DNA of 51,418 nucleotides, taken from assembly GCA_037447655.1 (NCBI GenBank), contig JBBHKE010000201.1, forward strand, positions 1 to 51,418, read 5' to 3'. Both the position numbers and the translations under genes were made by a program. Under the pieces are notes generated by a model that ran no database searches, was not told where the DNA came from, and was given only the letters and a program-made list of their open reading frames with translations. The DNA comes from Zygnema cylindricum (taxonomy: Eukaryota > Streptophyta > Zygnematophyceae > Zygnematales > Zygnemataceae). Shown piece by piece: positions 1-11,061 of this stretch. Within the stretch, counting starts at the first letter, position 1. The number at the start of each line of letters is the position of its first letter.

Positions 1-952
1 CAGGTATTTACACTCTGATGCCGTACATATAATGTTGCTTGCTTAGTTAGCAACCTCAAATACTTCCAATCTGCAATGGTAAACTTGTTCGACTATTTGG
101 GATGCTTACGAAGCTCCTCGTCATCTGTGGTCTCCCTCAAAAATCCTGCCGTTAATCTGATCTGAATCTACGTCTGGTATTTATCATTTTGTTATTTGTG
201 TTCCCAGATGTCCGGTTTAATTTTCGTCCACCTGATCCGACAAATTCAGTTGTCTGATAGATGACATGTGGCCATGACCATTCCGCGTTTCTTGCACTGT
301 CTAAACAACCGGCGCGTGTATATGTGACCGTACTAATACTCTTTGAGAAAACATTCTACTGTCACACTATTTAAGGTAAGTATTACATTTCAAACTACAC
401 CAAAATATTGTGAGCACTTAGGCTTGCCTCACAGCTCTTTATACTGAAGACAAAGCTTTCAAAAACAACATGGCATCTCATGACTTCTTCTTTGTAAGGC
501 GCCAAAATATATATTCCGCGCTTGGGCTGCAGGGATTGCTCTTTGATCAAGGTAATTTACATGGTTGTGATTTACGTTTATGCATGAAGATTTGCGTCAA
601 TGCATGACGTTGTAATGTGAACGCGAGCCGTATGTTCAAATGCAGCTCGTAGTGTTTTTACTCTGTTAAATGATTTAGGCGTTGTGATAACATTTATAGT
701 TTTGTCAAACCTGGTAACTGCAATGATTCTACATCAACTTACTAAATAAGGCAACAAACTATTAGGGGGTATTTAGGACGGAGGATCAAATCCAGGCAAG
801 TCCAACCTTATTATATATAATGACAACATCTCCCTTTGCCTTAGTCTGCTGCTTTGGCTACCACGGAGGCAGCCATGTATTGTTTTCTATCCAACTCCTC
901 TTTCTTAAGAGTTGACAAAAAAAAATTTAACTATGAATCACCATTTTCAACA
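1..952 (-). repeat. Element I: 3' LTR (window-truncated or degenerate)
   Basis: Minus-strand LTR of an old copia element. On the minus strand the purine tract AGGGAG at 953-958 is followed at once by TGTTGAAAAT, the TGTTGA start used by most LTRs in this window. Position 952 is therefore the LTR start. The block around 845-880 holds a degenerate copy of the CCATG-centred U3 motif shared with the other LTR families. The far end of the LTR cannot be fixed: I see no CA terminus or target duplication, and it may run off the left edge. No gene is visible here. Confidence 0.6.
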
Positions 953-2482
953 CTCCCTTTAATTTCTAGTCACTTTTCAATTTTAATCCACATTTTTTTT
1001 TGTAAAAAATTAACTTAGGAGAAGGCACTGGTTTTCTCATCATGTCAGCAATCATTTTCTATCAGATTTATTAACCAATTTAACGATTTTATTTAGAACT
1101 TTTTTTTTGACAAAAGGTAGTCTAATATCCATGCGCTTAAATTTGAAATGGTGTTTTAGATTAGTTGCAATAGAGAAAACAAGTTGATTATCATAAAAAC
1201 CATTCTGAGTGCCAAACTTTATAAATCTAAGTTCTTTAAAAAGAGACTTCACCCACATTAATTCTTCGATGGCAGCACAAGGTTTCCCGATACCTTTTTT
1301 TTTCTATATCCATCTAGTTTTTTTTTTTTTCTCCCTTTTCAGTCCCCTCTAAATTTTTTTTTAGGTCTATAGGAGTAAAACATTGATTTGCATTATCCAT
1401 CTTAATTTTTTCTAGCATATTTCCAATAAATTTTTTATGAGTAAGTCTGGTTATTGTATTCATGTATCTCTCTCCATCTAAATTCTCAAGGTATAGTTTG
1501 CCTCGATGAAGTCTTTTATGCCAAACTGACTTCTAAGATTTTATTTTAGTTTGTTAATCTAATATTAGGACTTGCTTAAGATTAAAAAATCATCCACCTA
1601 AATAACAATTAATACCACGCTATTCTTATCGTGAAATAAATATAAAGAATGATATGAAATAATTTTGATAAACCCTAAACTTGTCAAAAATTCGGTAAGT
1701 TTAATATTCGTTTGTTGCGAGGCGTGCTGAGGCCTATAGATCAATTTTATCAGCTTGTAGATCTTACTTTCCTTCCTACTTTCCATAGATCTTTCTAGTT
1801 GTTTCTTGTTAATTTCCCCCGTAACTCCCAGTATAAGAAGGCGGCTTTGATATCCAATTGATTGATTTCCATATCGTCTGATACGGCTACATTTAAGAAG
1901 ATTCTGACTCAAAAAAATCTAACTATGAGCACAAAGGTTTCCTCATATTTTATGCCGTTTTTTTGTGTGTAACCTTTAACAACCAATCTAGCCTTGTGTC
2001 TCTCAATGATATTATCAGGGTTTAACTTAAGTTAAAATACCCACTTAGCTTAAGTTAAAATACCCACTTCGACCTAATTAGTTTTTGGTCTGGTGGACCA
2101 TCTACCAACTCCCATGCATTGGCTTCTATGATGGAAGCCATTTCCTCATTTATGGGAGTTATCCATTAACTACTTTCTAGAGTATTTATGGCCTCTAAGC
2201 ATATTCGAGGCTCATACGGATGGATACATCTTTGTGAGTTGGTTATTTACCTGTCTTTTTAGAGAGGTTTGATACTTCTTCTTCCCCTTTCAAAATCCGA
2301 CACTGGTATGGAAGGTATCTTCGGGTTTCGTTTAGGGGGATTTTCAACTCCCATTTCTCCCAATTGGAGTATCTCATCAAGTGCTTCACCGATTTCCACT
2401 TTGTATTGAGGAGTTATCTCGGATGTTGTTCTTTCTTCATTCTCCTATAATAATTTGCAAATTTTTTACTTTTCTCCATCCT
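953..2482 (-). pseudogene. Element I: integrase-RT linker, reverse transcriptase and RNase H, decayed
   Basis: Read on the minus strand. The region opens with the charged integrase-RT linker (about 2482-2240), which matches the linker of Element III. RT follows at about 2230-1380. It includes a NMLEKI stretch near 1410 and the catalytic box near 1600-1610, where YVDD has become stop-VDD. RNase H follows at about 1300-1000 and includes MDIRLPFVKKKV, the C-terminal copia signature. The purine tract at 953-963 and the LTR come next. Many stops and frameshifts show long decay. The order linker-RT-RNase H is diagnostic of Ty1/copia. This piece continues the integrase at 3737-4440 once the block at 2483-3736 is removed, so I assign both to one element. 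Confidence 0.85.
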
Positions 2483-2622
2483 CAGGATAGCCAAGGTAGC
2501 CATGGCTCTAGCTTCCTCTCCAATTTCTCAGTGACTGCGACAAGTTTGAGAGTTGGAGAGAGAAGTTAGAGATAGACTGCCTCGACTTCTATATTTCTTT
2601 TCAGATTTAGAAAATACTAATA
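2483..2622 (-). repeat. LTR U3 fragment, family of Element VII, minus orientation
   Basis: This short piece resembles the U3 end of the Element VII LTR (compare 36270-36411). It has the AGCCATGGCT palindrome near 2500, then a TGACTGCGACAAG block and a GAAAATACT tail. It lies head to head with the plus-oriented LTR that follows, so together they form an imperfect inverted pair inside the integrase-RT linker of Element I. I see no target duplication. Confidence 0.55.
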
Positions 2623-3736
2623 AAACCATTAGTTTCTACAGGTTTGCCTCTAAACTTCTTTTCTCCAAGCCCCCACACTTGTTGTAATCACTGAAAGCTA
2701 GATAGGGAGCTAAAGCCATGGCTGCCTAGGCCCTCTAGAAAGCCCTAGGGAGCAAGAGCCATGGTTGCCTAGGCTCTCTAGAGAGACAAGGAGTAGACTT
2801 GGTAAATTTACCAAAAAAGGATTTAGTTGACTTAGGAATTGATTCGGTACCTATCGTTCGTTATATCACTCGTAGCCATTAGCTTTAAGCGTTGAAGTAT
2901 GTAGGGTTTGGTAGATTTTTGAACATGTACACGTAGGACATTTAGTTTAACTTATAAAACGTACGGTAGAACATATAACTTGTTATGTAATATAGTACCA
3001 GATGAATTAAATGCTACGAATTTTTATTTCAACGACTTATTTTAAAATTTGATCTAATCAGACGGCCGTGGTAAGTGTTGGCATTGCGAAATGGACAGTT
3101 TGGCGGTTTTAGGACGCTGCCTCTCTAGATGACACATGGCAACATCATACGGGTTTATGGAATCTCCAGCACGTTAGACAACAAGTTCCGATGTGATAGA
3201 TGTCACCAGTATGGACATGGTGTACAAATGCCGTACAGCTTGCACCTATACTTTCATGTACTTTACAATCCTATAATTGGCTCAATACTTTAGTAAAAGG
3301 GGTTTTAAAGAGCGAATAGGAGTAGCCGCCTCTCTTTGAGATCACCCTTCTATAAAAATGATAACTTTGAGCAGCCATAACTAACTACTCAGTTAACCAT
3401 TTTCAATGATTCTTTTTGTTGCGGACTCATGGTAGTCCACGCTACACATGGGTGTATTCGGTCAGAGTTTTTGTTTGCCAAAATGTTTGGATTTCTAAGG
3501 GAGAGTCAAAGTGGGGGAATGTGTCAAAATACTTTTATTCTAACTTTGCATTCTGTGGGGGAATTGAGCACACAAAAGGTCTTATTTCACAAGGGGGGAG
3601 GGAGGGAATCTGTTTTGGGGTTCTGACTATCAAGGTGTTAGTCATTCGGGTTTGTATCAACTTATAGTCGGCACCATCTAGATAAGCTTCTTTGGATCTG
3701 CAAATTTTGTGGGGGAATGGACCCCATATAATTTCA
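2623..3736 (+). repeat. LTR of Element VII family, plus orientation
   Basis: Read on the plus strand, this block matches the Element VII LTR (its reverse complement is at 31850-33230). It opens with the CTCCAAGCCCCCACACTTG block near 2665-2685, and AAGCCATGGCT follows at 2715. Further on there is a GTAC-bearing section near 3210-3270, then GATTCTTTTTGTTGCGGACTCA near 3408-3430. It ends at ATATAATTTCA (3736), which is the LTR terminus just before the primer site in Element VII. The first bases (TGTTGATATT) are not recognisable, so the left edge is approximate. No internal region follows, so this is a solo or truncated LTR. The apparent reading frames here are chance frames. Confidence 0.65.
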
Positions 3737-4574
3737 ATTTTGACTTCTTTGCTATATTTTAATGGAACTTTGAACTTTCCCATATCCACTATCAATATAT
3801 AATTTACTAAAATTATGTCTCTCTTTTTCAAATCGTAAACTCGGTAGTCTTTCGTGCTTTCATTATAACCTACAAGGCTTCTCGGTTTCCTTCTTCATTT
3901 TAAAATTTATTTTTTTTCATCTGAATCCAAACTGTAGACTTGACTTGTAAACACGCTCAAACTAGAAAAAACTAGTTTTTTTCCTCTTCATCTCTCATAA
4001 CGAGTTTTTCCCTTGTTTGCCGAAGTTAAAACTCTATTCTTGATGAAGTTATAATTTTTTGAAAGCCTCTGGCCAAAATTGCAATCGTATCTTTTCATCA
4101 ATTAGCATGTTTCTCGACATATCCCCTAGATTCTGTTTACTCTTTTTTCAACTCTATTCTGTTCCGAATTGTAAAGGACAATTTTTTCATAACGAATTCT
4201 TTTCCTTTTATGAAATATTTCAAACTCTCGTGAAGTGTATTGTTTCCTATTATTACATTTTATTTCTTTAATTAAGGTCGGATGTAATTTTTCACTCCAT
4301 GATTTATATTTTTTGGAGTATCTTAATACTTCAAACTTATCTCTAAGAAAATATACCTTAGTATATCTAAACTAATTATCTGTTATGGTTAATATATATC
4401 TCAAGTCTCTAGACGTCTGTGTGAAATCCACTGAAATCATATGGAGTTTCATCATCCCTTTGACTACACTTTTAAGAAAGAAGAGCTTACCAATAGTGTC
4501 CTTATAGTGCCATTTTTTACACTCTAACCTTTCGGTCTGACTTCGTGCCACCATTACTAGTGGTGTTGCAACAG
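3737..4574 (-). pseudogene. Element I: gag fragment joined to integrase core, decayed
   Basis: On the minus strand, from 4574 leftwards, there is first a gag stretch with WHYKDTIGK, the counterpart of WEYKNTIAK in Element VII. Near 4440-4420 it jumps into integrase: RYILTITDN, then TKVYFLR, YTSREFE, a degenerate YNSEQNRVEKRVNR (the SDNGxEY and PEQNGVAER regions) and finally YDLKKRDIILV with KEVKI at 3737. The zinc knuckle, protease and integrase zinc finger are missing, so an internal deletion joined gag to integrase. The core acid residues are degraded (CNNRKQY for SDNGKEY) and stops are common. The gag part continues at 10733 across the Element II insertion. Confidence 0.75.
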
Positions 4575-4579
4575 ATATT

Positions 4580-6670
4580 TGTTGTTTTGAAAACTTAGTT
4601 TCGTGCGTACACCACACTTTGTGCGCAAGCGACATTTTGTGCGTAATTTGTTAAATGAATTTACCGTGGAGGTTCGAATGAATTCGTGGATTGAAAGAGT
4701 GAATATACAGATATATTGTTTTGGGGGTACTGAATAGAAATTGAGTGGTGCGGAATGTGTAATTCAAATGGACGGCGGATCGCGAAGCGATCCGATTTGA
4801 AATATTCGAAGAGTTTGAAATGTACAACCTCCATACGAAACATAATACGACAAGCACATTTATGAAAAAGGACGCCGCAAGTACGGAGCGTATTTTTTGG
4901 CAAGTGGACGTGAAATGTATCGAACGTCATTTTATGGCAAATGACACGGTCTTGTACAAAAAATATTTGGGACGTACAAGTTCAATTGGGCAATTGGTTT
5001 GTGTTACACGTGGAGGGCGAACACTGTTCGCCGCTATGTTTACAATGTTCGCGATATTTTGATGACGTATGGTTGTGTGGACTGTACCTATGTAATGTCA
5101 GTTCATTAAGTGAACTTATTACTAAGTGACTAAGCAAATTGTTGTCTAGTACGCGGATTTTACGGAGGTGTCAATGTAAATATTTAGTTGAATATTGATT
5201 TGCCATTTTGTGAATTAGTTTTTAGTGTTGATTTATTCATTCTCACCTACCTTGAAGTATTCGGGTATACCAACATTAATAGAGGTAGCTGGTAGATAGC
5301 GTACGGCTGATATGCCTTTGTACATTCAACAATTAGCTTTTGTATATAGTTGTAGGACTTAGGGTATGTCCCTATGTGCTTAAGGGTTTTTTTTGTCGTT
5401 TTCCTGTAAAACTTAGCGCTGTACTGCCTAAGTTCCAAGCGTACGAAAGAACCGCAAATTTGTAGAGTACAATTCCCGTCATCCTCGAACTTAAGATGTA
5501 CAAAAATTTGTCATCTTGTGTTTTTTGACCCACTTCGACGACAAAAAACATCATCTTTAACCTTATCTTTAAAACACATGCGCGATGTGTTTTAAAACTA
5601 GGGGTTTTCTATAACCAAATAGGAACATATATTCGCACGTGCCGACATTTCGAAAATTTTCATACAATTTCCAAGGACAAAGTAAAGTACAGAATTCGCT
5701 ATGTTTTGTCCGTTTGCGTCAATACGACAAAGAGAAGTACACATTTTGTTTGATTTTGTAAGTTTTTTTTCAGTACGAATTTTTTTTTTGCAAAGGTCTC
5801 AAAATTCTGATGCCATTTTACGTCGAGCGGTAAGGCGACGCGAAGGCAAAACACATCTTCTTCAACCGTGAAATTGCACAAGCTGGAAGGCGGTATGTCT
5901 ACAATGTCACGGTAAGACATGCGAAGTCACAAGCAAGAAGGCGGTACGTCAACAATGTCACGATAAGTCATGCGACGTCACAAGCAGTTCCAAAAAATAA
6001 CGTGCGACAACACAGATCGTAGATGTTGACAACCGTCACGGGTATTGTCGACGTAAACAATCGTCAGAAACGTACGTTGTGATTACGTTTTTACACATAG
6101 AGACACTTGAAAACCCGGTCCGGCGGATCCGCGCTTAAATACAAAGTAAGTTCGCTAAGTTACAAGTACATGGGGACATACCTTTAGTCATTTCAGGACT
6201 TAGGAACTTTGTGGACCAAATCTGTTTTTGGTCATTTTTGGTAATTTCATCTGAGGATTGCTCTCAAATCTATAGGCAGAATTATCAGATATTTTGCATA
6301 TGTGTTCCTCCTTGTATTGGAAATATTGTGGCAAATTTGCAAACCTAGTGTGTGTGTCTGGTTTGCTTGGGGCTTCATTGTGAAGTTGGCCAAATTTATT
6401 GAAGTTCTGGCAGACTGTTTTTCTGCAACTTTAACTGAGTTGGCAAACTGTTTTTTTGCAACTTTAACTAAGTGATGTGATGAGTCTATTTTGTATTTTT
6501 ATATGAAAATTTGTTGGAATTCTAAATGGCCTAGAAAATATCTGTTCATATATTTTCAGCTTGTCTTATTTATTTTGTAGAATTCTGAGTGGACTCAAAG
6601 TAGGTTGTTTTGGGGTAGTATGTGGTGCTTCCGAGTGTAAATCCATGGCTGAAAATGGCTATGGACAACA
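4580..6670 (+). repeat. Element II left LTR, interrupted by a MITE
   Basis: It starts TGTTGTTTTGAAAACTTAG and ends GGACAACA, directly before the primer site. It aligns to the right LTR (9456-10727) along its length apart from an extra block of about 825 bp at 5362-6186. A GATCGCGAAGCGATC palindrome (4778-4792) is shared with the right LTR. The last bases encode the start of gag: ATGGCTGAAAATGGC begins in the LTR and reads in frame through the primer site. The open frames at 4820-5062 and 4661-4930 lie on opposite strands of LTR sequence and have no family match, so I do not treat them as genes. Confidence 0.85.
5362..6183. mobile_element. MITE-like TIR element in Element II left LTR (PIF/Harbinger-like?)
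   Basis: About 822 bp that are absent from the right LTR. The ends are inverted repeats: GGGTATGTCCCTATGT at the left and, read inward from the right, AGGTATGTCCCCATGT. The empty site in the right LTR reads GGACTTAGTC, and the filled site has TTA on both sides (5359-5361 and 6184-6186). A 3-bp TTA duplication with G-rich TIRs fits PIF/Harbinger. A 5-bp CTTAG/TTTAG reading is also possible, so the superfamily is an inference. No transposase frame is present. Inside, 5877-5978 is a two-copy tandem repeat with a 51-bp period. Confidence 0.7.
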
Positions 6671-6683
6671 GGTTATGGGCCCA
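6671..6683 (+). other. Element II primer-binding site, half-tRNA type
   Basis: GGTTATGGGCCCA follows the LTR terminus with no gap. It is complementary to the anticodon loop and upper stem of eukaryotic initiator tRNA-Met (CCCAUAACC), not to a tRNA 3' end, which would give TGG plus acceptor sequence. The ATG inside is in frame with gag. Confidence 0.75.
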
Positions 6684-6759
6684 TGCCTATGGCTACCCAT
6701 ACTAGATGAATCTTAATTACCTATATTTGATGGATGTGACTATTATCGTTGGAGGAATA

Positions 6760-8153
6760 TGTTGTTCTTTGGTCTAAAATAGACCGCATAAGCCACCCAA
6801 ACTATCATGCAAAAAGCTAAGCGAAGCTAGGCCGATGAACAATCATTTGAAATACATCCTCCATATGCGTATACAGACGCAACAAAATGCATACACAGAT
6901 GCATTAAACAACAACTAGGGTTTTATGGAATAATAAACATAAATAAACCCTATGACAACAACCAAGGTTTGATGGAATAATCAACATAAACAAACCTTAG
7001 GACAAATGCATTAACAATGCATAACAAACAATCATATAAATAATAATACATGAATTCATCACACATAAACAAATGTATAATCAAATAATCAATTTATCAC
7101 TCAAAGTGCATGACCTAATCGACAACCCTAATATACTACATCTTTGGTCCCCACTTTACTAACCAGCATTGATGATTTTCCTAATGAAGCTCAAATCTAT
7201 ATATACATTTGTGAGCTGTCAACAAATCGCTACATGTCAAACTAACCAACGTAACTTCCACTAAGTAGTATTAAACCATGAGAACTTATTACGATAAATA
7301 ATCCTAACTGTAAATGTACACCTGAAAGTCAACCAATCATAAGCGTACACTTGTCTGCAAGTATGACACTACATACACACAAATTAAATTGCCGAAACCC
7401 TAAATGATCACGTAAGTAAAACATGTCATGATCAACACTACTTTATAATAATGCAAAAGACAAAACAATGTTACTCCAAATATTTACACTGACACCAAAT
7501 CGTATGTTTGAGTAAGTCAACGTGAGTCAACAAATTTTGTCAAAGCATCTAGAACGTCCAGAAATATACATCGTTTGATTGACGCGATTTCGCATCCCTA
7601 GTAGTTAATAAATAGCGGCGGCCTTTGTCCACCGTCCGTAACTCATATTTGGCACCATTGATGTCGCGCCGCGTGGTCACAAAAATCCAAACAAAAATCC
7701 ATGCGAGTTGTCAAATATCCCACGACGTCGCGAAGTGAATCCACGTCCACTTGTAAAAAATATTGTACAGCCGAAATCATTTCCGTACCGAAACCACGTA
7801 CTTTTGCCATAAATTCCGTTCGGTCAAAACTAATGTACACTTGTCAAATAGGATGCTTCGTACCGACAGCGTCCTTTTCTATAAATACGCCTGTCGCGTT
7901 ATGTTTTGTACGGCAGACGTACATTTTAAACACTTCGAATATTTCAAATCAACGTCGCATCGCTTCACGATCCGCCGTCCATTTCCTAGCACATTCCACG
8001 CCACTCAATTTGTTCCTTACGTCCTTTACATTTCACTCGCACACTTACTCCTCGATCCACAAATCCGTTCGAGCCTCCACAGTACATCAGGTAATTACAT
8101 ACGCACGCAAATACGCGCACGCATGTACGAAACTGAATCTTCCCAAAACAACA
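6760..8153 (-). repeat. Inverted LTR of a related family inside Element II gag
   Basis: On the minus strand this block starts TGTTGTTTTGGGAAG (8153) and ends GAACAACA (6760), so it has TG...CA termini. About 1394 bp is close to the 1272-bp LTR of Element II. Its minus-strand start (8153 to about 7640) aligns with the first third of the Element II LTR, including the degenerate GGATCGTGAAGCGATGCGAC palindrome region. The rest is diverged. It separates the gag start (6671-6759) from gag at 8154. The flanks GAATA and TAGTA agree at only 3 of 5 positions, so a target duplication is not convincing. The two long plus-strand frames at 7701-8182 overlap each other in this LTR and are not real genes. 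Confidence 0.6.
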
Positions 8154-9063
8154 TAGTATTATGGAGAGCTACTTCAAGTTGAGGAAGCTGATGGATGTGG
8201 TGGATGGGACATGTGTCGAAACATCGACTGAATGGGAGGAGAAAAACCTTTAGTGCTTGAGGATCATCAAGCTATCTATGACTGAGGAATTTGTAACGAT
8301 TTACCTTGATGTGAAGAGTGCAGCTGAATTGTGGAAGTGGTTAGAACGCATTTATCAAAAGACTTCAGTGTATCACTGGATGATTAGTGTTACAATTTTT
8401 TTTTCTGTATAAGTATGTTAGAGGTAGCAATCTGAAATATTGCCTTATTTTGCAAAGATTGTTTGAAAAAAATGAGATTGCAGGAGGAAATTTTACAAAT
8501 GTTCAAAAGGCCATCATATTAATGAAAGGATTACCTAAGGAATATTGGTGTGTTTTTGATAGACTAAACCAAGTTGATAAAAATAATTGGAACTTACCTT
8601 TAGCAATCAGATTTGTTTTAGATGAAGAGGATGATAAAGAGGCTCTAAAGACTAGGGGGAATGTTCAAGGTGTTAGATCACAGTTATAGAAAAATAGAAA
8701 AAGTGGTAAATCAAAAAAATGTTTTTATTGTAATGATTTAGGACATACTTTCATAGTATGTCCATTATATAAAAGTGCATGTGTCACAAGGAATTCCAAA
8801 AATGGATGGGATGACAATCGAGTTCGACCCCCTTCACAAAGGGCTAGACTACGCGTCGATGAATTTGTATACTTGCCAACTACTATTTTTAAAAAATAGA
8901 GTGGAGAAAGCGGTGCCCGAAAAGGATTTGGTTTCTGTCAATTTTTCCGACGACAAATTAGTGAGTGATAAAGATATACACGAAGAAGAGGTTATTGAAG
9001 TGAGAATAACAAGAGGAAGTGAAGGTGACTTGGGAGTGGAAATTGAAAATAATTTGCATGAGT
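8154..9063 (+). pseudogene. Element II gag with CCHC zinc knuckle
   Basis: Gag capsid and nucleocapsid region. It resumes at ATGGAGAGCTACTTCAAG (8161) after the inverted LTR. Copia gag signatures follow: AAELWKWLERIY near 8320 and ILMKGLPKEYW near 8520-8550. One zinc knuckle of the form C-x2-C-x4-H-x4-C is at 8720-8761 (CFYCNDLGHTFIVC), with all four metal ligands present. A stop at about 8252, a frameshift near 8400 and a stop before the knuckle (8687) break it. After the knuckle the frame stays open to about 8898, and an acidic tail is open in another frame to 9063. The N-terminal piece lies at 6671-6759 and includes PIFDG. No pol domain follows. Confidence 0.8.
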
Positions 9064-9455
9064 AGATTAATGCAATTAGAAAAGGAGAAAGGAAAAGAGT
9101 TCACAAAATCGGAGTAAGAGAGGAAGTTTATAATATTGGAGAAGAAATTACAAGTTCAAAAGTTGAGAAAATATCAAAATTCATTAAGAAAGCAAAGAAA
9201 ATAAATAGAATTCACAGGATCAACCGTACAAGAAAACATAGTCAGAAAGTGGTCAAAAAAAAACATCGTGAAAAATAATTTTAGAAAGGACGGATTTTGG
9301 AAGACATGGCAGCAGGCACCTAGAGCAGTGGTGACGACAGCGCTAGCAGTGGTGATGTCAGCGGAAGCAGTGGTGACATTTGAATAAAAGGTACAATTAC
9401 AATGAACATGCGACATACTTTATTATGGGTGCACGATATAAAAATTTTGGGGGAG
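9064..9455 (+). other. Element II 3' internal region and polypurine tract
   Basis: About 390 bp between the end of gag and the right LTR. It is A/G-rich and shows no pol homology in any frame. It contains a short degenerate repeat, GTGGTGACGACAGCGCTAGC and relatives, at 9330-9372. It ends with the purine tract TTTTGGGGGAG (9445-9455), which abuts the LTR and would prime plus-strand synthesis. Confidence 0.7.
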
Positions 9456-10727
9456 TGTTGTTTTGAAAACTTAGTTTCGTGCGAACTTCACACTTGATGC
9501 GCACGCAACGTTTCTTGCGTAATTTGTTAAATGAATTTACTGTGGAGGTTTGAATGGATTTGTAGATTGGGGGAGTTTGGAGGTTTGAATGGATTCGTAG
9601 ATTGAAGGAGTGAATGTACAGATATATTGTTTTGGGGCGTTCTAAATAGAAATTGGAGTGGTGCGGCATGCGTAATTCAAATGGACGGCGGATCGCGAAG
9701 CGATCCGATTTGAAATATTTGAAAAGTTTGAAAATGTACGTCGTCCGTAGGAAACATAATGCGACAGGCACATTTATGAAAAAAGACGCCGCAAGTACGG
9801 AGCGTCTTATTTGGCAAGTGGACGTGAAATGTATCGAACGACATTTTATGGCAAATGACACGGTCTCGTACAAAAAATATTTGGGACGTATAAGTTCAAT
9901 TGGGCAAGTGGTTTGTGTTACACGTGGAGGGCGGACACCGTCCGCCGCTATTTTTACAAGGTTCGCGATATATTGATGACGTATGATTGTGTGGACTGTA
10001 CCTATGTAATGTCGGTTCACTTAGTGGATTTATCATTAAGTGACTAAGCAAATTATTGTCTAGTACGCGGATTTTACGGAGGTGTCGATGTAAATATTTA
10101 GTTGAATATTGATTTGCCATTTTGTGAAATAGTTTTTAATGTTGATTTATTCATTCTGACATACCTTGAAGTATTCGGGTATACCAACATTAATAGAGGT
10201 AGCTGGTAGATAGCGTACGGCAGGTATGCCTTTGTACAGTCAGCAATAAGTTCTTGTATATATTTGTAGGACTTAGTCATTTAAGGACTTAGGAACTTTC
10301 TGGACCAAATCTGTTTTTTGTTATTTTTGGTAATTTCATCTGAGGATTGCTCTCAGATCTATTGGCAGAATTATCTGAAATTTTGCATGTGTGTTCCTCC
10401 TTGTATTGGAAATATTGTGGAAAATTTGCAGATCTAGTGTGTGTGGCTGGTTTGCTTGGGGATTCATTGTGAAGTTGGCCAGATTTATCAAAGTTCTAGC
10501 AAACTGTTTTTATGTAACTTTGACTGAGTGACGTGATAAGTCTGTTTAGTTTTTTTATATGAAAATTTGTAGGAATACTAATTGGCCTAGAAAATATCTG
10601 TTCATATAGTTATAGCTTGTTTTGTTCATTTTGTATAAATCTGAGTGGATTCAAACTAGGCTGTTTTTGGGGTAGTCTGTGGTGCTTCCGAGGGTAATTC
10701 CATGGCTGAAAATGGCAATGGACAACA
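9456..10727 (+). repeat. Element II right LTR
   Basis: 1272 bp, TGTTGTTTTGAAAAC to GGACAACA, followed by ATATT, which repeats the left target duplication. It matches the left LTR apart from the MITE and a direct duplication at 9544-9608 (period 35, GGAGGTTTGAATGG twice). The ACTTAG junction near 10270 is the empty site that proves the left-LTR insertion. The minus-strand frame at 9397-10020 is a chance frame across LTR sequence. Confidence 0.85.
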
Positions 10728-10732
10728 ATATT

Positions 10733-10902
10733 GTCCTTGACATTTGAGTTTTTGGAGATGCGGCTCTTACTTTATCTCCCTCTATGCCAATTTCCTCCCA
10801 TTTCTTACTATCCTCAGTGAAAGTGGCAGATGTTCAGGCTTTTAGTTGTAGAGGCACCAAAAAAACTTATTCATCGAAACCTTTATTGTGGTGGGCATGG
10901 TA
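10733..10902 (-). pseudogene. Element I gag fragment between two insertions
   Basis: This minus-strand sliver contains HVPCPPQ followed by a degenerate capsid stretch with SKKWEE. Element VII has VRCPPPGF at the same place in gag, just after the IVSGQ motif. It is the part of Element I gag that lies between the Element III insertion (10908-16511) and the Element II insertion (4580-10727). It continues upstream at 16517-16614 and downstream at 4440-4574. Stops and frame changes are present. Confidence 0.65.
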
Positions 10903-11061
10903 CATGTTGTTGAAAAGAGGTAATTAATAGTTCACTTCTATAGTTTAGTTAGAATGTAAAGAGAGAGAAAGAGAGAACCAAAGGCACGCCATGGCTGCCG
11001 CATCATTTAGGAGGGAGAATGAAATAGAAGGTATTTTACCATTTGTAGCAAAATACTGCCT

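Larger units (their letters stand above)
4575..10732 (+). mobile_element. Element II: gag-only copia-type LTR retrotransposon (TR-GAG-like)
   Basis: A plus-strand element with LTRs at 4580-6670 and 9456-10727, flanked by the 5-bp duplication ATATT at 4575-4579 and 10728-10732. LTRs begin TGTTGTTTTGAAAAC and end GACAACA. The internal region has a primer site, a gag with one zinc knuckle and a purine tract (TTTTGGGGGAG, 9445-9455). It has no protease, integrase, RT or RNase H, so it would depend on proteins from a related autonomous copia. It carries two insertions of its own: a TIR element in the left LTR (5362-6183) and an inverted LTR in gag (6760-8153). Without them the LTRs are almost equal in length (about 1266 and 1272 bp). 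It sits in the gag of Element I. Confidence 0.88.

Noticed and set aside
4372-4574. Possible gypsy-type or host gene in the minus strand (WHYKDTIGK ... YILTITDN)
   Set aside because: WHYKDTIGK aligns with copia gag WEYKNTIAK and YILTITDN with copia integrase MLTITDD; the piece joins collinear Element I fragments.
7701-8182. Two overlapping plus-strand frames of 151 and 139 codons
   Set aside because: Both sit in an inverted LTR in different frames and lack any domain. They are LTR antisense sequence.
9397-10020. Minus-strand frame of 207 codons
   Set aside because: It is the reverse of the Element II right LTR; the matching left LTR does not keep the frame, so it is a chance frame.
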